A DNA stretch of 64,000 bases, from assembly GCA_900104375.1 (NCBI GenBank), contig LT629302.1, positions 2,940,001 through 3,004,000 on the forward strand, written 5' to 3'. Below the pieces are notes generated by a model. That model was given only the letters and a program-made list of their open reading frames with translations. It was not told the DNA's origin and ran no database searches. Every line of letters starts with the position of its first letter. Position 1 is the first letter of the stretch. Below, in pieces: positions 43,779 through 52,546 of this stretch. The position numbers were made by a program, and so were the translations under genes. The stretch comes from Flavobacteriaceae bacterium MAR_2010_188 (GTDB taxonomy: Bacteria > Bacteroidota > Bacteroidia > Flavobacteriales > Flavobacteriaceae).

Positions 43779-44834
43779 TTATGGAGTAATCATCTTAGAA
43801 GGCACCCTTTTGTTCATAATCCTAAACCATAATGGTGGAACAAGCGCCAAAACCATAGATGTTGGGTAGCCAAAAGGCATTTGTGGGCTTTCTTCGTGGC
43901 AATCTAGAAGTTGATATTTTTTGGTGGATTTATAATGATGGTCACTATGGCGGGTTAGTTCGTATAGCACGATACGCCCTATAATGTGGTTAGAGTTCCA
44001 ACTATGAATTTCTTGAACACGTTCGTATCGACCAGACTCCTTTTTTAATCGGAGCAAGCCGTAATGTTCAATATAATTAACAGTTTCGAGAAGAATAAAC
44101 CCAACTATCCCAGCGAATAACGCAAATAAAAATCCTTTATTACCAAATACTAAAAGAACAACGGAAAGGTAAGCCAGTTGAAGGATTACATACCAGAGCA
44201 TATCATTGTTAATGTTTAAAAAAGACTGCTTTTTGTTGCGTAATAAATCCAATTGGATTTTCCACGCACTTAAATACTGTCGGATGCTCGAGGTAAGCCA
44301 AAATGAATACACCGATTGATTATATTTAGCCGTTGCCGAGTCTGCTGGTGTTGCAGCATGCAAATGGTGCCCGAAATTATGTTCAATATAAAAATGCATA
44401 TAATGAGAGGGCAGTAATAGCGCCTTGCCTATAAATCGTTCTGGTGAAGTTAAGCGATGTCCAAGTTCATGAGCGACGTTAATGCCATTTACCCCAAGTA
44501 CAATTCCAACGGAAAAAACTAAGCCTACAACTTCAAAAGTTTGTAATTGAAGCGTAGAAACTTCATATAAAGCATAGAACAAAAGACCATAAACTACTGG
44601 TATGTTTAGATAAAGAAGCCAATCAAAAATGGTATTTGCCTTTTTATCTGTAATTTCTTGGTTGGACAGATTGGTATTGGATTCTGGAAAAATTAATTCT
44701 AAGATGGGGATTATTATGAAGCCGTAAAATGGCGTTACAAAGGAATATGTGCCTTTTAAATAAACCCCTAAAAACGCAACAAGCGGTATTGAGAATGCGG
44801 CTAAATATTTTAAGTCTTTCAAAATAACAAACAA
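43779..44834 (-). CDS. alkB: AlkB-type alkane 1-monooxygenase
   Basis: Membrane di-iron hydroxylase that oxidises terminal carbons of alkanes. The 351-residue protein has five or six membrane segments and all four AlkB signatures: HELGH (122-126), EHNFGHH (151-157), NYIEHYG (253-259) and RHSDHH (295-300). The NYxEHYG box separates true AlkB from fatty-acid desaturases. No rubredoxin, rubredoxin reductase or regulator is beside it, so electrons must come from genes elsewhere. It is isolated, with non-coding flanks of 141 bp downstream and 263 bp upstream. Confidence 0.92.
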   Translation of the reverse strand: MFVILKDLKYLAAFSIPLVAFLGVYLKGTYSFVTPFYGFIIIPILELIFPESNTNLSNQEITDKKANTIFDWLLYLNIPVVYGLLFYALYEVSTLQLQTFEVVGLVFSVGIVLGVNGINVAHELGHRLTSPERFIGKALLLPSHYMHFYIEHNFGHHLHAATPADSATAKYNQSVYSFWLTSSIRQYLSAWKIQLDLLRNKKQSFLNINNDMLWYVILQLAYLSVVLLVFGNKGFLFALFAGIVGFILLETVNYIEHYGLLRLKKESGRYERVQEIHSWNSNHIIGRIVLYELTRHSDHHYKSTKKYQLLDCHEESPQMPFGYPTSMVLALVPPLWFRIMNKRVPSKMITP

Positions 44835-45097
44835 ATGCTTAGATTAAGATTCTGCTAACTAAATTAGGACAAATTTTTTTAAAAACTTTTATAGGCCTTT
44901 AATTCATGCTAACCCTGAAAAAGGTGAGTTTCTTAAGGTAAAATCCTTTTTTACTGCGATTCCTCGAAATTAACAGAATCTTATAAATCGAAGGAAATTA
45001 CAGTAAAAATAAAATCGTAGATTAGTGAGTTATAAATATGTTGAGCTGCAAATTGTTATTGTCTTTACACGCGTTAATAAAGCTCCAGAATTTACAC

Positions 45098-48000
45098 ATG
45101 AACAATTTTAAAATAATTCAGAAGAAATTAGAAGAATTCATTCGGCGGTATTATACTAACGAATTATTGAAGGGCGCTATTTTATTCTTTGCAATTGGCC
45201 TTTTATATTTAATACTGACCTTAGGGATAGAATATTTTCTGTGGCTAGGACCAACCCCAAGAACTATATTGTTTTGGACATTCATTGCGGTCGAAACCGG
45301 GCTTTTTATAAAATTTATTGTTATTCCCATCACGAAGCTATTCAAGCTTCAAAAAGGAATCGATTATCATGCTGCCTCAATAATCATCGGGAAGCATTTT
45401 CCTGAAGTCAGTGATAAGCTAGTGAATGTGCTGCAGCTGAAACAGAATTCAGTAGAATCTGAATTATTAATAGCAAGTATCGAACAAAAGTCGGTAGAAC
45501 TTCAGCCAGTGCCATTTAAAATGGCGGTGGATTTTCGTCAGAACGTAAAATACCTAAAGTACGCCGCGATACCTATTGCTATAATCCTAGTATTCCTCGC
45601 AATTGGCAAGATTAGTTGGTTTAGCGAGAGTTACGATAGGGTTGTTAATTACGATAAAGCTTACGAGCCGCCAGCACCGTTTCAATTCTTTGTTAGGAAC
45701 GATAATCTTAACGCAGTAGAGAATAAGGATTTTACCTTGATTGTTTCTACCGCTGGGGATATTACGCCAGAGAACGTTCAGATTGAATATAAAAACCAGA
45801 CCTATTATCTTCAACAATTATCTCCGGGACAGTTTGAATATGTTTTTTCGCAACCAAAAGAAGACATCGATTTTAAGCTTTCGGCGAATAACGTAAGGTC
45901 GAAGGAATATTCATTGGAAGTGGTGAAAATCCCGACTTTGGTCAATTTTGAAATGTCATTGGATTATCCTTCTTATACTAATAAAGCCGATGAGGTTTTA
46001 AAAAGCACAGGAAACGCTGCTATACCAGAAGGAACCACGGTTAAATGGAAGGTAAATACAAAGTCTACCACAGATGTTTCGCTCTATTCCCTAGATACTC
46101 TTCAATTTAAAAAGCTAAACGATGTTGATTTTGAAGCTTCTAAACAGTTGTTTAATGATTTCAATTATTCAATCAATTCTAGCAACGAAAGCCTAAAGGA
46201 CTATGAATCTTTGGGTTTTAGTATCGATGTAGTAAAAGATAACTACCCGGAGCTGATTTTAAGGGCAGAAACGGATTCTATAGATAATCAGACCCTATAT
46301 TTCTACGGACAGGTAAGCGACGACTATGGTTTAAAAAAATTGCAATTGGTGTACTATCCCTCGGACGATGAAAAAGATGTTTCAATTACCACATTGCCCG
46401 TTTCGGCTTCAAACTTTGATGAATTCATTAGCGCCTTTCCTACCAATCAAGAGTTAAAGGATGGCACAACTTATCAACTTTACTTTCAAATCTTCGACAA
46501 TGATGCGATTCATAGTTATAAAAGCACTAAAAGTCAGGTATTTACTTATAGAAAGTTAACTGAAGATGAAGAAGAGAATCAACAACTTCAACAGCAGAAT
46601 GAGACGATACAAGAGATGAATAAGTCTTTTGATAATTTAAAAGAGCAGGATAAAAAGCTTGAAGAATTTTCAAAAACCCAAAAAGAAAAGGATCAGCTAA
46701 ATTTTAATGACAAAAAGAAATTCGACGATTTTCTTAAGCGCCAGAAAGAGCAAGAGCAGCTTATGCAAAATTTTAATAAGGAACTTAAGGACAATCTAGA
46801 AGAATTTAAACTAGACGAGGAAGATCCATTTAAAGAAGAATTAAAAGACAGGCTCCAAGAAAATGAAGAGCAGTTGATCAAGGACGAGAAATTACTCAAG
46901 GAGCTTGAAGAACTTCAAGATAAAATGGCGAAAGAAGAATTTACCCAAAAGCTAGAAGATCTCGCTAAACAAAATAAGAATAAACAAAGAAGCTTAGAGC
47001 AGATTCTAGAGCTCACAAAAAGGTTTTTTGTCGCCAAGAAAATGGAGAAGTTATCCCAAGAATTAGAACAATTGGGTGAAAAGCAAGTTGAACAATCCAA
47101 AAAAAACAAGAACGAGAATACTAGTGAAGAACAAGAAAAATTGAATAAAGAGTTCGAGAAATTCATGGAGGATATGAAGGAGCTCGAAAAGGAAAATGAG
47201 AAGCTTAAGAAGCCGATGGAGTTGCCCGCAGACGAACTGGATAAAGAAGACATTAAGCAGGATCAGAAAGAAGCTACCGAGAAGTTAGAAAACAGTGAAA
47301 GTGACAAGAATGAAGATTCGCCCCAATCTCAAGAAAATAAAGAGGACGCTAAAAAGAAACAACAATCTGCGGGGCAGAAGATGAAGAAATTAAGCTCCAA
47401 GATGAAGCAGTCTATGAGCGCTGGGGGTCAAGAGCAAATGGCAGAAGATGCGGCAATGCTTAGACAAATTTTAGATAATCTTGTGGTCTATTCATTTGAT
47501 CAAGAAGAATTGATGAACCAGTTCAGAAAGATAGAAGTGAATAATAATAACTATGGAAAATACCTTCGGAAGCAAAGTAATCTTAGAGAGCACTTTGAAC
47601 ATATAGATGATAGTTTGTTTGCGCTTTCTCTTAGGCAGCCAAAGATTTCTGAAATGATAAATGGCGAGATAACCAACGTGTTTTTTAATATCGATAAATC
47701 AGTTGAGTTATTATCTGAAAACCAGCTTTACCAAGGGGTTGCTTCACAACAATATACGGTCACGTCTGCAAATAATCTGGCTAGTTACCTTAGTGATGTG
47801 ATGGATAATATGGAACAGCAAATGAATCCATCTTCTGGCTCGGGTTCTGGCAAGGGACAAGGAATGGGACAAGGAGGCGGTGGCGATATGCAATTGCCAG
47901 ATATTATTATGAGTCAGGAAGAACTTAATAAGAAAATGGAAGAAGGCCTTAAAGAGGGTGAAGAAGGTGAGAAGAGCGGGGAAAGTAATGGCGGAAAAGA

Positions 48001-48526
48001 AGGGGAAGGAAAAGAAGGAGAAAATGGTGATAAAAATGGAGAGGGCAAGGACGGAAAAGACGGCAAGGATGGTGATAAAATAGGGGAAGGTGAAGGTGAC
48101 AGCGAAAAGATGAATGGCGAGCTTTATGAAATTTTTCAAAAGCAGCAAATGTTGCGTCAGGCTCTCGAGAACAAGCTTGGTAAAGAGGGTCAATCTCAAG
48201 ATATGCAAAAACTGTTGAAAGATATGGAGCAAGTAGAACTTGACCTTTTAAACAAAGGATTTACAAACCAGACCTTGCAAAAAATGATGGATTTACAACA
48301 TCAGTTATTGAAGATGGATAACGCAACTTTTATGCAAGGTGAAGAGAATAAGCGGCAGTCTAAAACCAATAAGGAACTCTTCAATAATTCTTCTACCAAT
48401 AAAATTCCGACTGCGAAAGAGTATTTTAATACCACTGAAATTTTAAATAGACAAGCATTACCTTTGCAACAAATTTACAGGAAAAAGGTGCAGGACTATT
48501 TTAAGAAAACAGATGATCAATTATAA
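45098..48526 (+). CDS. DUF4175-family membrane protein
   Basis: A 1142-residue protein (from ATG 45098; an upstream ATG at 45038 would add 20 residues). Three N-terminal membrane helices (about 20-50, 60-85, 150-170 after the true start) are followed by a periplasmic region of beta-structure (about 190-470). A long Glu/Lys/Gln-rich coiled coil follows (about 490-760), then a Gly/Lys/Glu/Asp low-complexity tract (about 955-1015) and a helical end. This matches the large Bacteroidota-specific DUF4175 family of unknown role. Its stop overlaps the start of ybeY by 14 bp, and mnmG follows. Confidence 0.88.
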   Translation: MNNFKIIQKKLEEFIRRYYTNELLKGAILFFAIGLLYLILTLGIEYFLWLGPTPRTILFWTFIAVETGLFIKFIVIPITKLFKLQKGIDYHAASIIIGKHFPEVSDKLVNVLQLKQNSVESELLIASIEQKSVELQPVPFKMAVDFRQNVKYLKYAAIPIAIILVFLAIGKISWFSESYDRVVNYDKAYEPPAPFQFFVRNDNLNAVENKDFTLIVSTAGDITPENVQIEYKNQTYYLQQLSPGQFEYVFSQPKEDIDFKLSANNVRSKEYSLEVVKIPTLVNFEMSLDYPSYTNKADEVLKSTGNAAIPEGTTVKWKVNTKSTTDVSLYSLDTLQFKKLNDVDFEASKQLFNDFNYSINSSNESLKDYESLGFSIDVVKDNYPELILRAETDSIDNQTLYFYGQVSDDYGLKKLQLVYYPSDDEKDVSITTLPVSASNFDEFISAFPTNQELKDGTTYQLYFQIFDNDAIHSYKSTKSQVFTYRKLTEDEEENQQLQQQNETIQEMNKSFDNLKEQDKKLEEFSKTQKEKDQLNFNDKKKFDDFLKRQKEQEQLMQNFNKELKDNLEEFKLDEEDPFKEELKDRLQENEEQLIKDEKLLKELEELQDKMAKEEFTQKLEDLAKQNKNKQRSLEQILELTKRFFVAKKMEKLSQELEQLGEKQVEQSKKNKNENTSEEQEKLNKEFEKFMEDMKELEKENEKLKKPMELPADELDKEDIKQDQKEATEKLENSESDKNEDSPQSQENKEDAKKKQQSAGQKMKKLSSKMKQSMSAGGQEQMAEDAAMLRQILDNLVVYSFDQEELMNQFRKIEVNNNNYGKYLRKQSNLREHFEHIDDSLFALSLRQPKISEMINGEITNVFFNIDKSVELLSENQLYQGVASQQYTVTSANNLASYLSDVMDNMEQQMNPSSGSGSGKGQGMGQGGGGDMQLPDIIMSQEELNKKMEEGLKEGEEGEKSGESNGGKEGEGKEGENGDKNGEGKDGKDGKDGDKIGEGEGDSEKMNGELYEIFQKQQMLRQALENKLGKEGQSQDMQKLLKDMEQVELDLLNKGFTNQTLQKMMDLQHQLLKMDNATFMQGEENKRQSKTNKELFNNSSTNKIPTAKEYFNTTEILNRQALPLQQIYRKKVQDYFKKTDDQL

Positions 48527-48929
48527 TTACGAACTGGATTTTAATCTCAATGATGAGCAATCCTTTTCTTCTTGGATTAATTCGGTAATCCTTTCCGAAA
48601 ATAAAAAGGAAGGAGAAATTTCTTATATATTTTGTGATGATTCGTATTTGCACAAGCTCAACATGGAGTACTTGCGTCACGATACCTTAACCGATATTAT
48701 CAGTTTTGATTATTCAATGGGTAATGAGATTTCTGGAGACATCTTCATCTCTGTGGAAAGAGTTAAGGAAAATGCGGTAGATTTCGAAGTTGATTTTATT
48801 ACAGAATTAAAAAGAGTAATGATTCATGGCATTTTGCATTACTGCGGTTATCAAGACAAGAATGAAAGGGACAAATCGAATATGAGGGCGAAAGAAGACC
48901 ACTACTTAGAAACATTCATTGAATCCTAA
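48513..48929 (+). CDS. ybeY: Endoribonuclease YbeY
   Basis: Metal-dependent RNase needed for 16S rRNA 3' end maturation and ribosome quality control. The 138-residue protein carries the metal site HGILHYCGYQDKNERDK, in which the usual third His is replaced by Asp, as in flavobacterial homologues. It also has the LTDIISFDYS segment. It overlaps the end of the DUF4175 gene by 14 bp and is likely translationally coupled to it. A parS-like site lies 69 bp downstream, before mnmG. Confidence 0.94.
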   Translation: MINYNYELDFNLNDEQSFSSWINSVILSENKKEGEISYIFCDDSYLHKLNMEYLRHDTLTDIISFDYSMGNEISGDIFISVERVKENAVDFEVDFITELKRVMIHGILHYCGYQDKNERDKSNMRAKEDHYLETFIES

Positions 48930-48997
48930 TATTCGTCGTATATTTGCTGACCAAAATTTCAAACTCGTTTGTTGGAATTATAATTTATTAACCACAT

Positions 48998-49013
48998 TGT
49001 TTCACGTGGAACA
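48998..49013. promoter_or_regulatory. parS-like centromere site 1 (upstream of mnmG)
   Basis: TGTTTCACGTGGAACA matches the ParB-binding parS consensus (TGTTNCACGTGAAACA) at 15 of 16 informative bases and lies in a 20-bp imperfect palindrome (48996-49015). It is 14 bp before the mnmG start. Confidence 0.8.
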
Positions 49014-49027
49014 ATACAATTGAATTT

Positions 49028-50898
49028 ATGTTTAGAGAAGTTTATGATGTTATAGTAGTAGGTGCAGGACACGCGGGTAGCGAGGCGGCTGCCGCTGCGG
49101 CAAACTTAGGCTGCAGCACACTTCTTATAACTATGAATCTTCAGAATATAGCACAGATGTCCTGTAATCCCGCTATGGGTGGTATTGCAAAAGGACAGAT
49201 AGTTCGCGAGATTGATGCTATGGGTGGCTATAGTGGAATTGTAAGCGATACTTCGGCCATTCAATTCAAGATGCTTAATAAATCTAAAGGACCTGCAATG
49301 TGGAGTCCGAGGGTCCAGAATGACCGAATGCGTTTTGCTGAAGATTGGCGACTGATGCTTGAAAAAACTCCCAATCTAGATTTCTATCAAGAAATGGTGT
49401 CAGGTCTCATCATTGAAAACCAGAGAATCGTGGGTGTAAAAACCTCACTCGGAATTGAAGTAAGATCAAAGAGCGTTGTCTTAACGAATGGAACTTTTCT
49501 AAATGGAATTATCCATATTGGGGATAAAAACTTTGGCGGAGGCAGGGCAGGAGAGAGAGCTGCGACTGGTATAACTTCAGAATTGGTTGAGTTAGGTTTT
49601 GAATCTGGCCGAATGAAAACCGGAACCCCTCCTCGAGTAGACGGTCGGTCGTTGGACTATTCTAAAATGAATGAAGAAAAAGGTGATGCAGTCCCTGAAA
49701 AATTCTCCTATTCTGACTTAACAAAACCATTAGAGAAACAACGGTCTTGTCATATGACCTATACTAGCGAAAAGGTTCATGATTTGTTAAGGGAAGGGTT
49801 TGATAGATCTCCTATGTTCAACGGTAGAATTAAGAGTCTTGGCCCTAGATATTGCCCTTCTATTGAAGACAAGATCAATCGATTTGCGGATAAAGACCGG
49901 CATCAGCTTTTTGTTGAGCCAGAAGGCTGGAATACCGTAGAGGTTTATGTAAATGGCTTTTCGACTTCTCTTCCAGAAGATGTGCAATTCAAGGCCCTGA
50001 GTTCAGTTAGTGGTTTTGAAAACGTGAAATTCTTTAGACCTGGCTACGCAATAGAATACGATTATTTTCCGCCCACACAGCTTAAACATACTTTAGAAAC
50101 GAAGTTGGTAGAAAACCTTTATTTCGCCGGTCAGATAAACGGAACCACTGGTTATGAAGAAGCAGCTTCGCAAGGTTTAATGGCTGGAATTAATGCCGCT
50201 CTTAAAGTTCAGGAAAGAGAAAATTTATTCTTAAAAGAAACGATGCTTATATCGGAGTTCTAATAGATGATTTAATTACCAAAGGAACTGAAGAACCCTA
50301 TCGAATGTTTACTTCGAGAGCAGAATATAGAACTTTACTGCGTCAGGATAATGCTGATTTTAGATTAACTCCTAAATCAAATTCAATTGGCTTAGCAAGT
50401 GATGAACGTCTGAGAAAGATGGAGCAGAAAAAACAACAATCAGAATATTTCGTTGAATTTTTCAAGGAAACAAGTGTAAGCCACAACGAAATAAATCCAA
50501 TTTTGGAAGAGAACGATTCGGCTCCTGTAAATCAGTCTGGAAAACTATTTAAGTTGTTTTCTCGCCCAAACATTTCTCTAACTGAAATCCGAAAAGTTGA
50601 AAGTGTAGAAGCCTATATCCAAGAACACAATCTAGATCGAGAAGTTTTGGAACAGGCGGAAATTCAAGTTAAATATTCTGGTTACATCGAAAAGGAAAAG
50701 AACAACGCCGATAAACTGAACCGGTTAGAAGATTTAAAAATACCAGCAAATTTTGATTACTCTGAGCTAAAATCAATGAGCACGGAAGCCCGGCAAAAAT
50801 TGAATAAGATTAAGCCAGTTACCGTTTCCCAAGCATCAAGGATTAGCGGTGTTTCACCGAGTGATGTTTCTGTATTATTGGTTTATATGGGACGATAA
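49028..50898 (+). CDS. mnmG: MnmG (GidA) tRNA uridine modification enzyme, interrupted by a frameshift
   Basis: FAD protein that, with MnmE, installs the carboxymethylaminomethyl group on U34 of certain tRNAs. The N-terminal fold is VIVVGAGHAGSEAAAAAANLG. The reading frame breaks in the A4 run at 50233-50236: the first part stops at 50263 (411 residues), while the rest continues in the -1 frame (KRNDAYIGVLIDDLITKGTEEPYRMFTSRAEYR) to 50898. Restoring one A gives 623 residues, exactly the usual length. Either a homopolymer sequencing error, a real inactivating deletion, or -1 slippage on the A-run explains it. Two parS-like sites bracket the gene. Confidence 0.93.
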
Positions 50899-50906
50899 TC
50901 TTTGAA

Positions 50907-50922
50907 TGTTCCACGTGAAACG
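50907..50922. promoter_or_regulatory. parS-like centromere site 2 (downstream of mnmG)
   Basis: TGTTCCACGTGAAACG equals the B. subtilis-type parS (TGTTCCACGTGAAACA) except for the last base. It lies 9 bp after the mnmG stop. Confidence 0.8.
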
Positions 50923-50930
50923 CTAGTAAT

Positions 50931-51770
50931 ATGAAAGACAAGTTCTTCGTAAAAGACCACTCGGTTTCCCAAGAAAACTTTCAATTAATTTATGATGAAG
51001 ATTTGGATATGTACAAAACATTTCCCCAACCTTCTATTGAGCAATTACCCAAATACTACGAAAGTGACGACTATATTTCTCATACCGACTCCAAGAGAAA
51101 TCTAACAGAAATTTTATATCATACCGTACGGAAATTTTCCCTAAAAAATAAACTAAGACTAATCAACCAATATGGTCGCGGTAAAAATTTGCTAGATGTC
51201 GGATGTGGTACTGGTGAATTCTTAAAAATTGCAAATGAAAACGCCTGGGAAATCAAAGGCATCGAACCAGATACGAAAGCAAGGGCATTGGCAAATGAAA
51301 AAACACAGAATAGTGTCTTTGACTATGACCAATTACAATCCTTCAGATTCGCTCAATTTGATGTAATTACTCTCTGGCACGTTTTAGAACACTTACCAAA
51401 TTTAGATAAACAAATAAGTATATTTAAAAGTCTTTTAAAGGAGGATGGCAGACTTTTGATTGCCGTACCTAATTTTAATAGTTACGATGCAAATCATTAT
51501 GGTGAAAATTGGGCAGCTTTTGATGCGCCCCGACATCTATGGCATTTTTCAAAAACCTCAATCGAGAAAATATTCCGGAAAAATGGAATGGTCGTTGAAA
51601 AACATATCCCTATGAAATTTGACAGCTTTTACGTTAGCTTACTTTCTGAAAAATACAAAAGCGGTTCATCGAATTATTTTAATGCTTTTTGGCAAGGCCT
51701 GAAATCAAATCTTTATGCAATGACGTCAGGAGAATATTCTTCCCTTATTTACGTAATAAAAAAGGCTTAG
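50931..51770 (+). CDS. Class I SAM-dependent methyltransferase
   Basis: A 279-residue methyltransferase. An N-terminal region (about 1-75) precedes the Rossmann core, in which LLDVGCGTGEFLKIANENAWEIKGIEPD is motif I (about 88-115) and FDVITLWHVLEHLPN (about 143-157) is a motif IV-type stretch; RLLIAVPNFNSYDANHYGENWAAFDAPRHLWHF follows. This is the ubiE-like/'class I' group with a conserved Bacteroidota N-terminal extension. Substrate unknown. It starts 32 bp after mnmG, past a parS-like site, on the same strand. Confidence 0.88.
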   Translation: MKDKFFVKDHSVSQENFQLIYDEDLDMYKTFPQPSIEQLPKYYESDDYISHTDSKRNLTEILYHTVRKFSLKNKLRLINQYGRGKNLLDVGCGTGEFLKIANENAWEIKGIEPDTKARALANEKTQNSVFDYDQLQSFRFAQFDVITLWHVLEHLPNLDKQISIFKSLLKEDGRLLIAVPNFNSYDANHYGENWAAFDAPRHLWHFSKTSIEKIFRKNGMVVEKHIPMKFDSFYVSLLSEKYKSGSSNYFNAFWQGLKSNLYAMTSGEYSSLIYVIKKA

Positions 51771-51954
51771 AGCTAATTTTGGCCATTATAAGCCCTCTTC
51801 TTAGAGAATACCATGTTGATTGTTGTCGATTTCTAAATGTTCTCGCAAACCCTATTTAAAACAATCCTTTTTCGATTATCAAAATCTATCACAACTAAAA
51901 TTTTTATAAAAACTTCTTATATAAAGTTTATTTAGTTGGTGGAGCATAGTTTCA

Positions 51955-51962
51955 TACATTTG
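51955..51962 (+). promoter_or_regulatory. -7 box (TACATTTG) with TTG at 51936-51938
   Basis: TAnnTTTG element preceded by a TTG 16 bases upstream; 22 bases before the start of the OmpH-like gene. Confidence 0.6.
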
Positions 51963-51984
51963 CAAAAATTTTTAAAACATTACA

Positions 51985-52497
51985 ATGAAAAATTATTTAA
52001 TGCTAGTTTTTGCCTTTGTTATTTTAAGTGCATGTCAAAACGAAATGAAGATTGGATATGTAGACAACGTAAAGTTGGTGAATGAGTATCAAGAGAAGAA
52101 AGATATTGAGACAAATCTTAAAGGTAAGATTGCTCAATATGAAAAAAGACGTGACAGTTTAGGTCAAGCATTTCAATTAGAAATACGTGAAGCAGAATCG
52201 AAGGCTTCAAAAATGGCTCCTGCTGATCTTCAAAAATTACAACAAGAATTTCAACAAAAGGAGCAAATCCTAACTCAAAGACTTCAATTTGAACAAGGGC
52301 AAATAACCCAAGAAAGCAGGACGCTTAATGATACCCTTAAGAATAAGGTCATTAAATTCGTTAAGAATTATGGTGAAAAAAATGGTTATAACTATATTTT
52401 AGGAAGCAACGAAGGTGGTAGTGTAATGTTTGGTGAAGAAAAGAATGACTTGACCCAAGTTATCTTGGATGCATTAAACGACGATTATAAAAAATAA
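51985..52497 (+). CDS. OmpH/Skp-like periplasmic chaperone, lipoprotein
   Basis: A 170-residue lipoprotein with lipobox LSAC (Cys at about 17). A short KIGYVDNVKLVNEYQEKKD segment marks the OmpH/Skp family. A long charged coiled coil follows (about 50-130, rich in Gln, Glu, Lys), and a C-terminal globular tip (KFVKNYGEKNGYNYILGSNEGGSVMFG). Skp family members hold unfolded outer-membrane proteins; anchoring as a lipoprotein is a Bacteroidota variant. A strong terminator follows at 52521. Confidence 0.88.
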   Translation: MKNYLMLVFAFVILSACQNEMKIGYVDNVKLVNEYQEKKDIETNLKGKIAQYEKRRDSLGQAFQLEIREAESKASKMAPADLQKLQQEFQQKEQILTQRLQFEQGQITQESRTLNDTLKNKVIKFVKNYGEKNGYNYILGSNEGGSVMFGEEKNDLTQVILDALNDDYKK

Positions 52498-52520
52498 TTA
52501 TTGTTCTATAAATATATTAG

Positions 52521-52546
52521 AAGCCGGATTTTTATCCGGCTTTTTT
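52521..52546 (+). terminator. Terminator after OmpH-like gene
   Basis: A 9-bp stem AAGCCGGAT/ATCCGGCTT with a TTTT loop and a T-run. It overlaps the 3' end of the convergent holB gene and could serve both strands. Confidence 0.8.

Noticed and set aside
45038-45097. Upstream ATG start giving DUF4175 protein 20 extra residues
   Set aside because: The added residues are unlike family N-termini, while the ATG at 45098 leads directly into the conserved first helix.
48000-48100. Gly/Lys/Glu/Asp low-complexity run in the DUF4175 gene as a repeat element
   Set aside because: It is degenerate coding low complexity within a continuous reading frame, not a DNA-level repeat.
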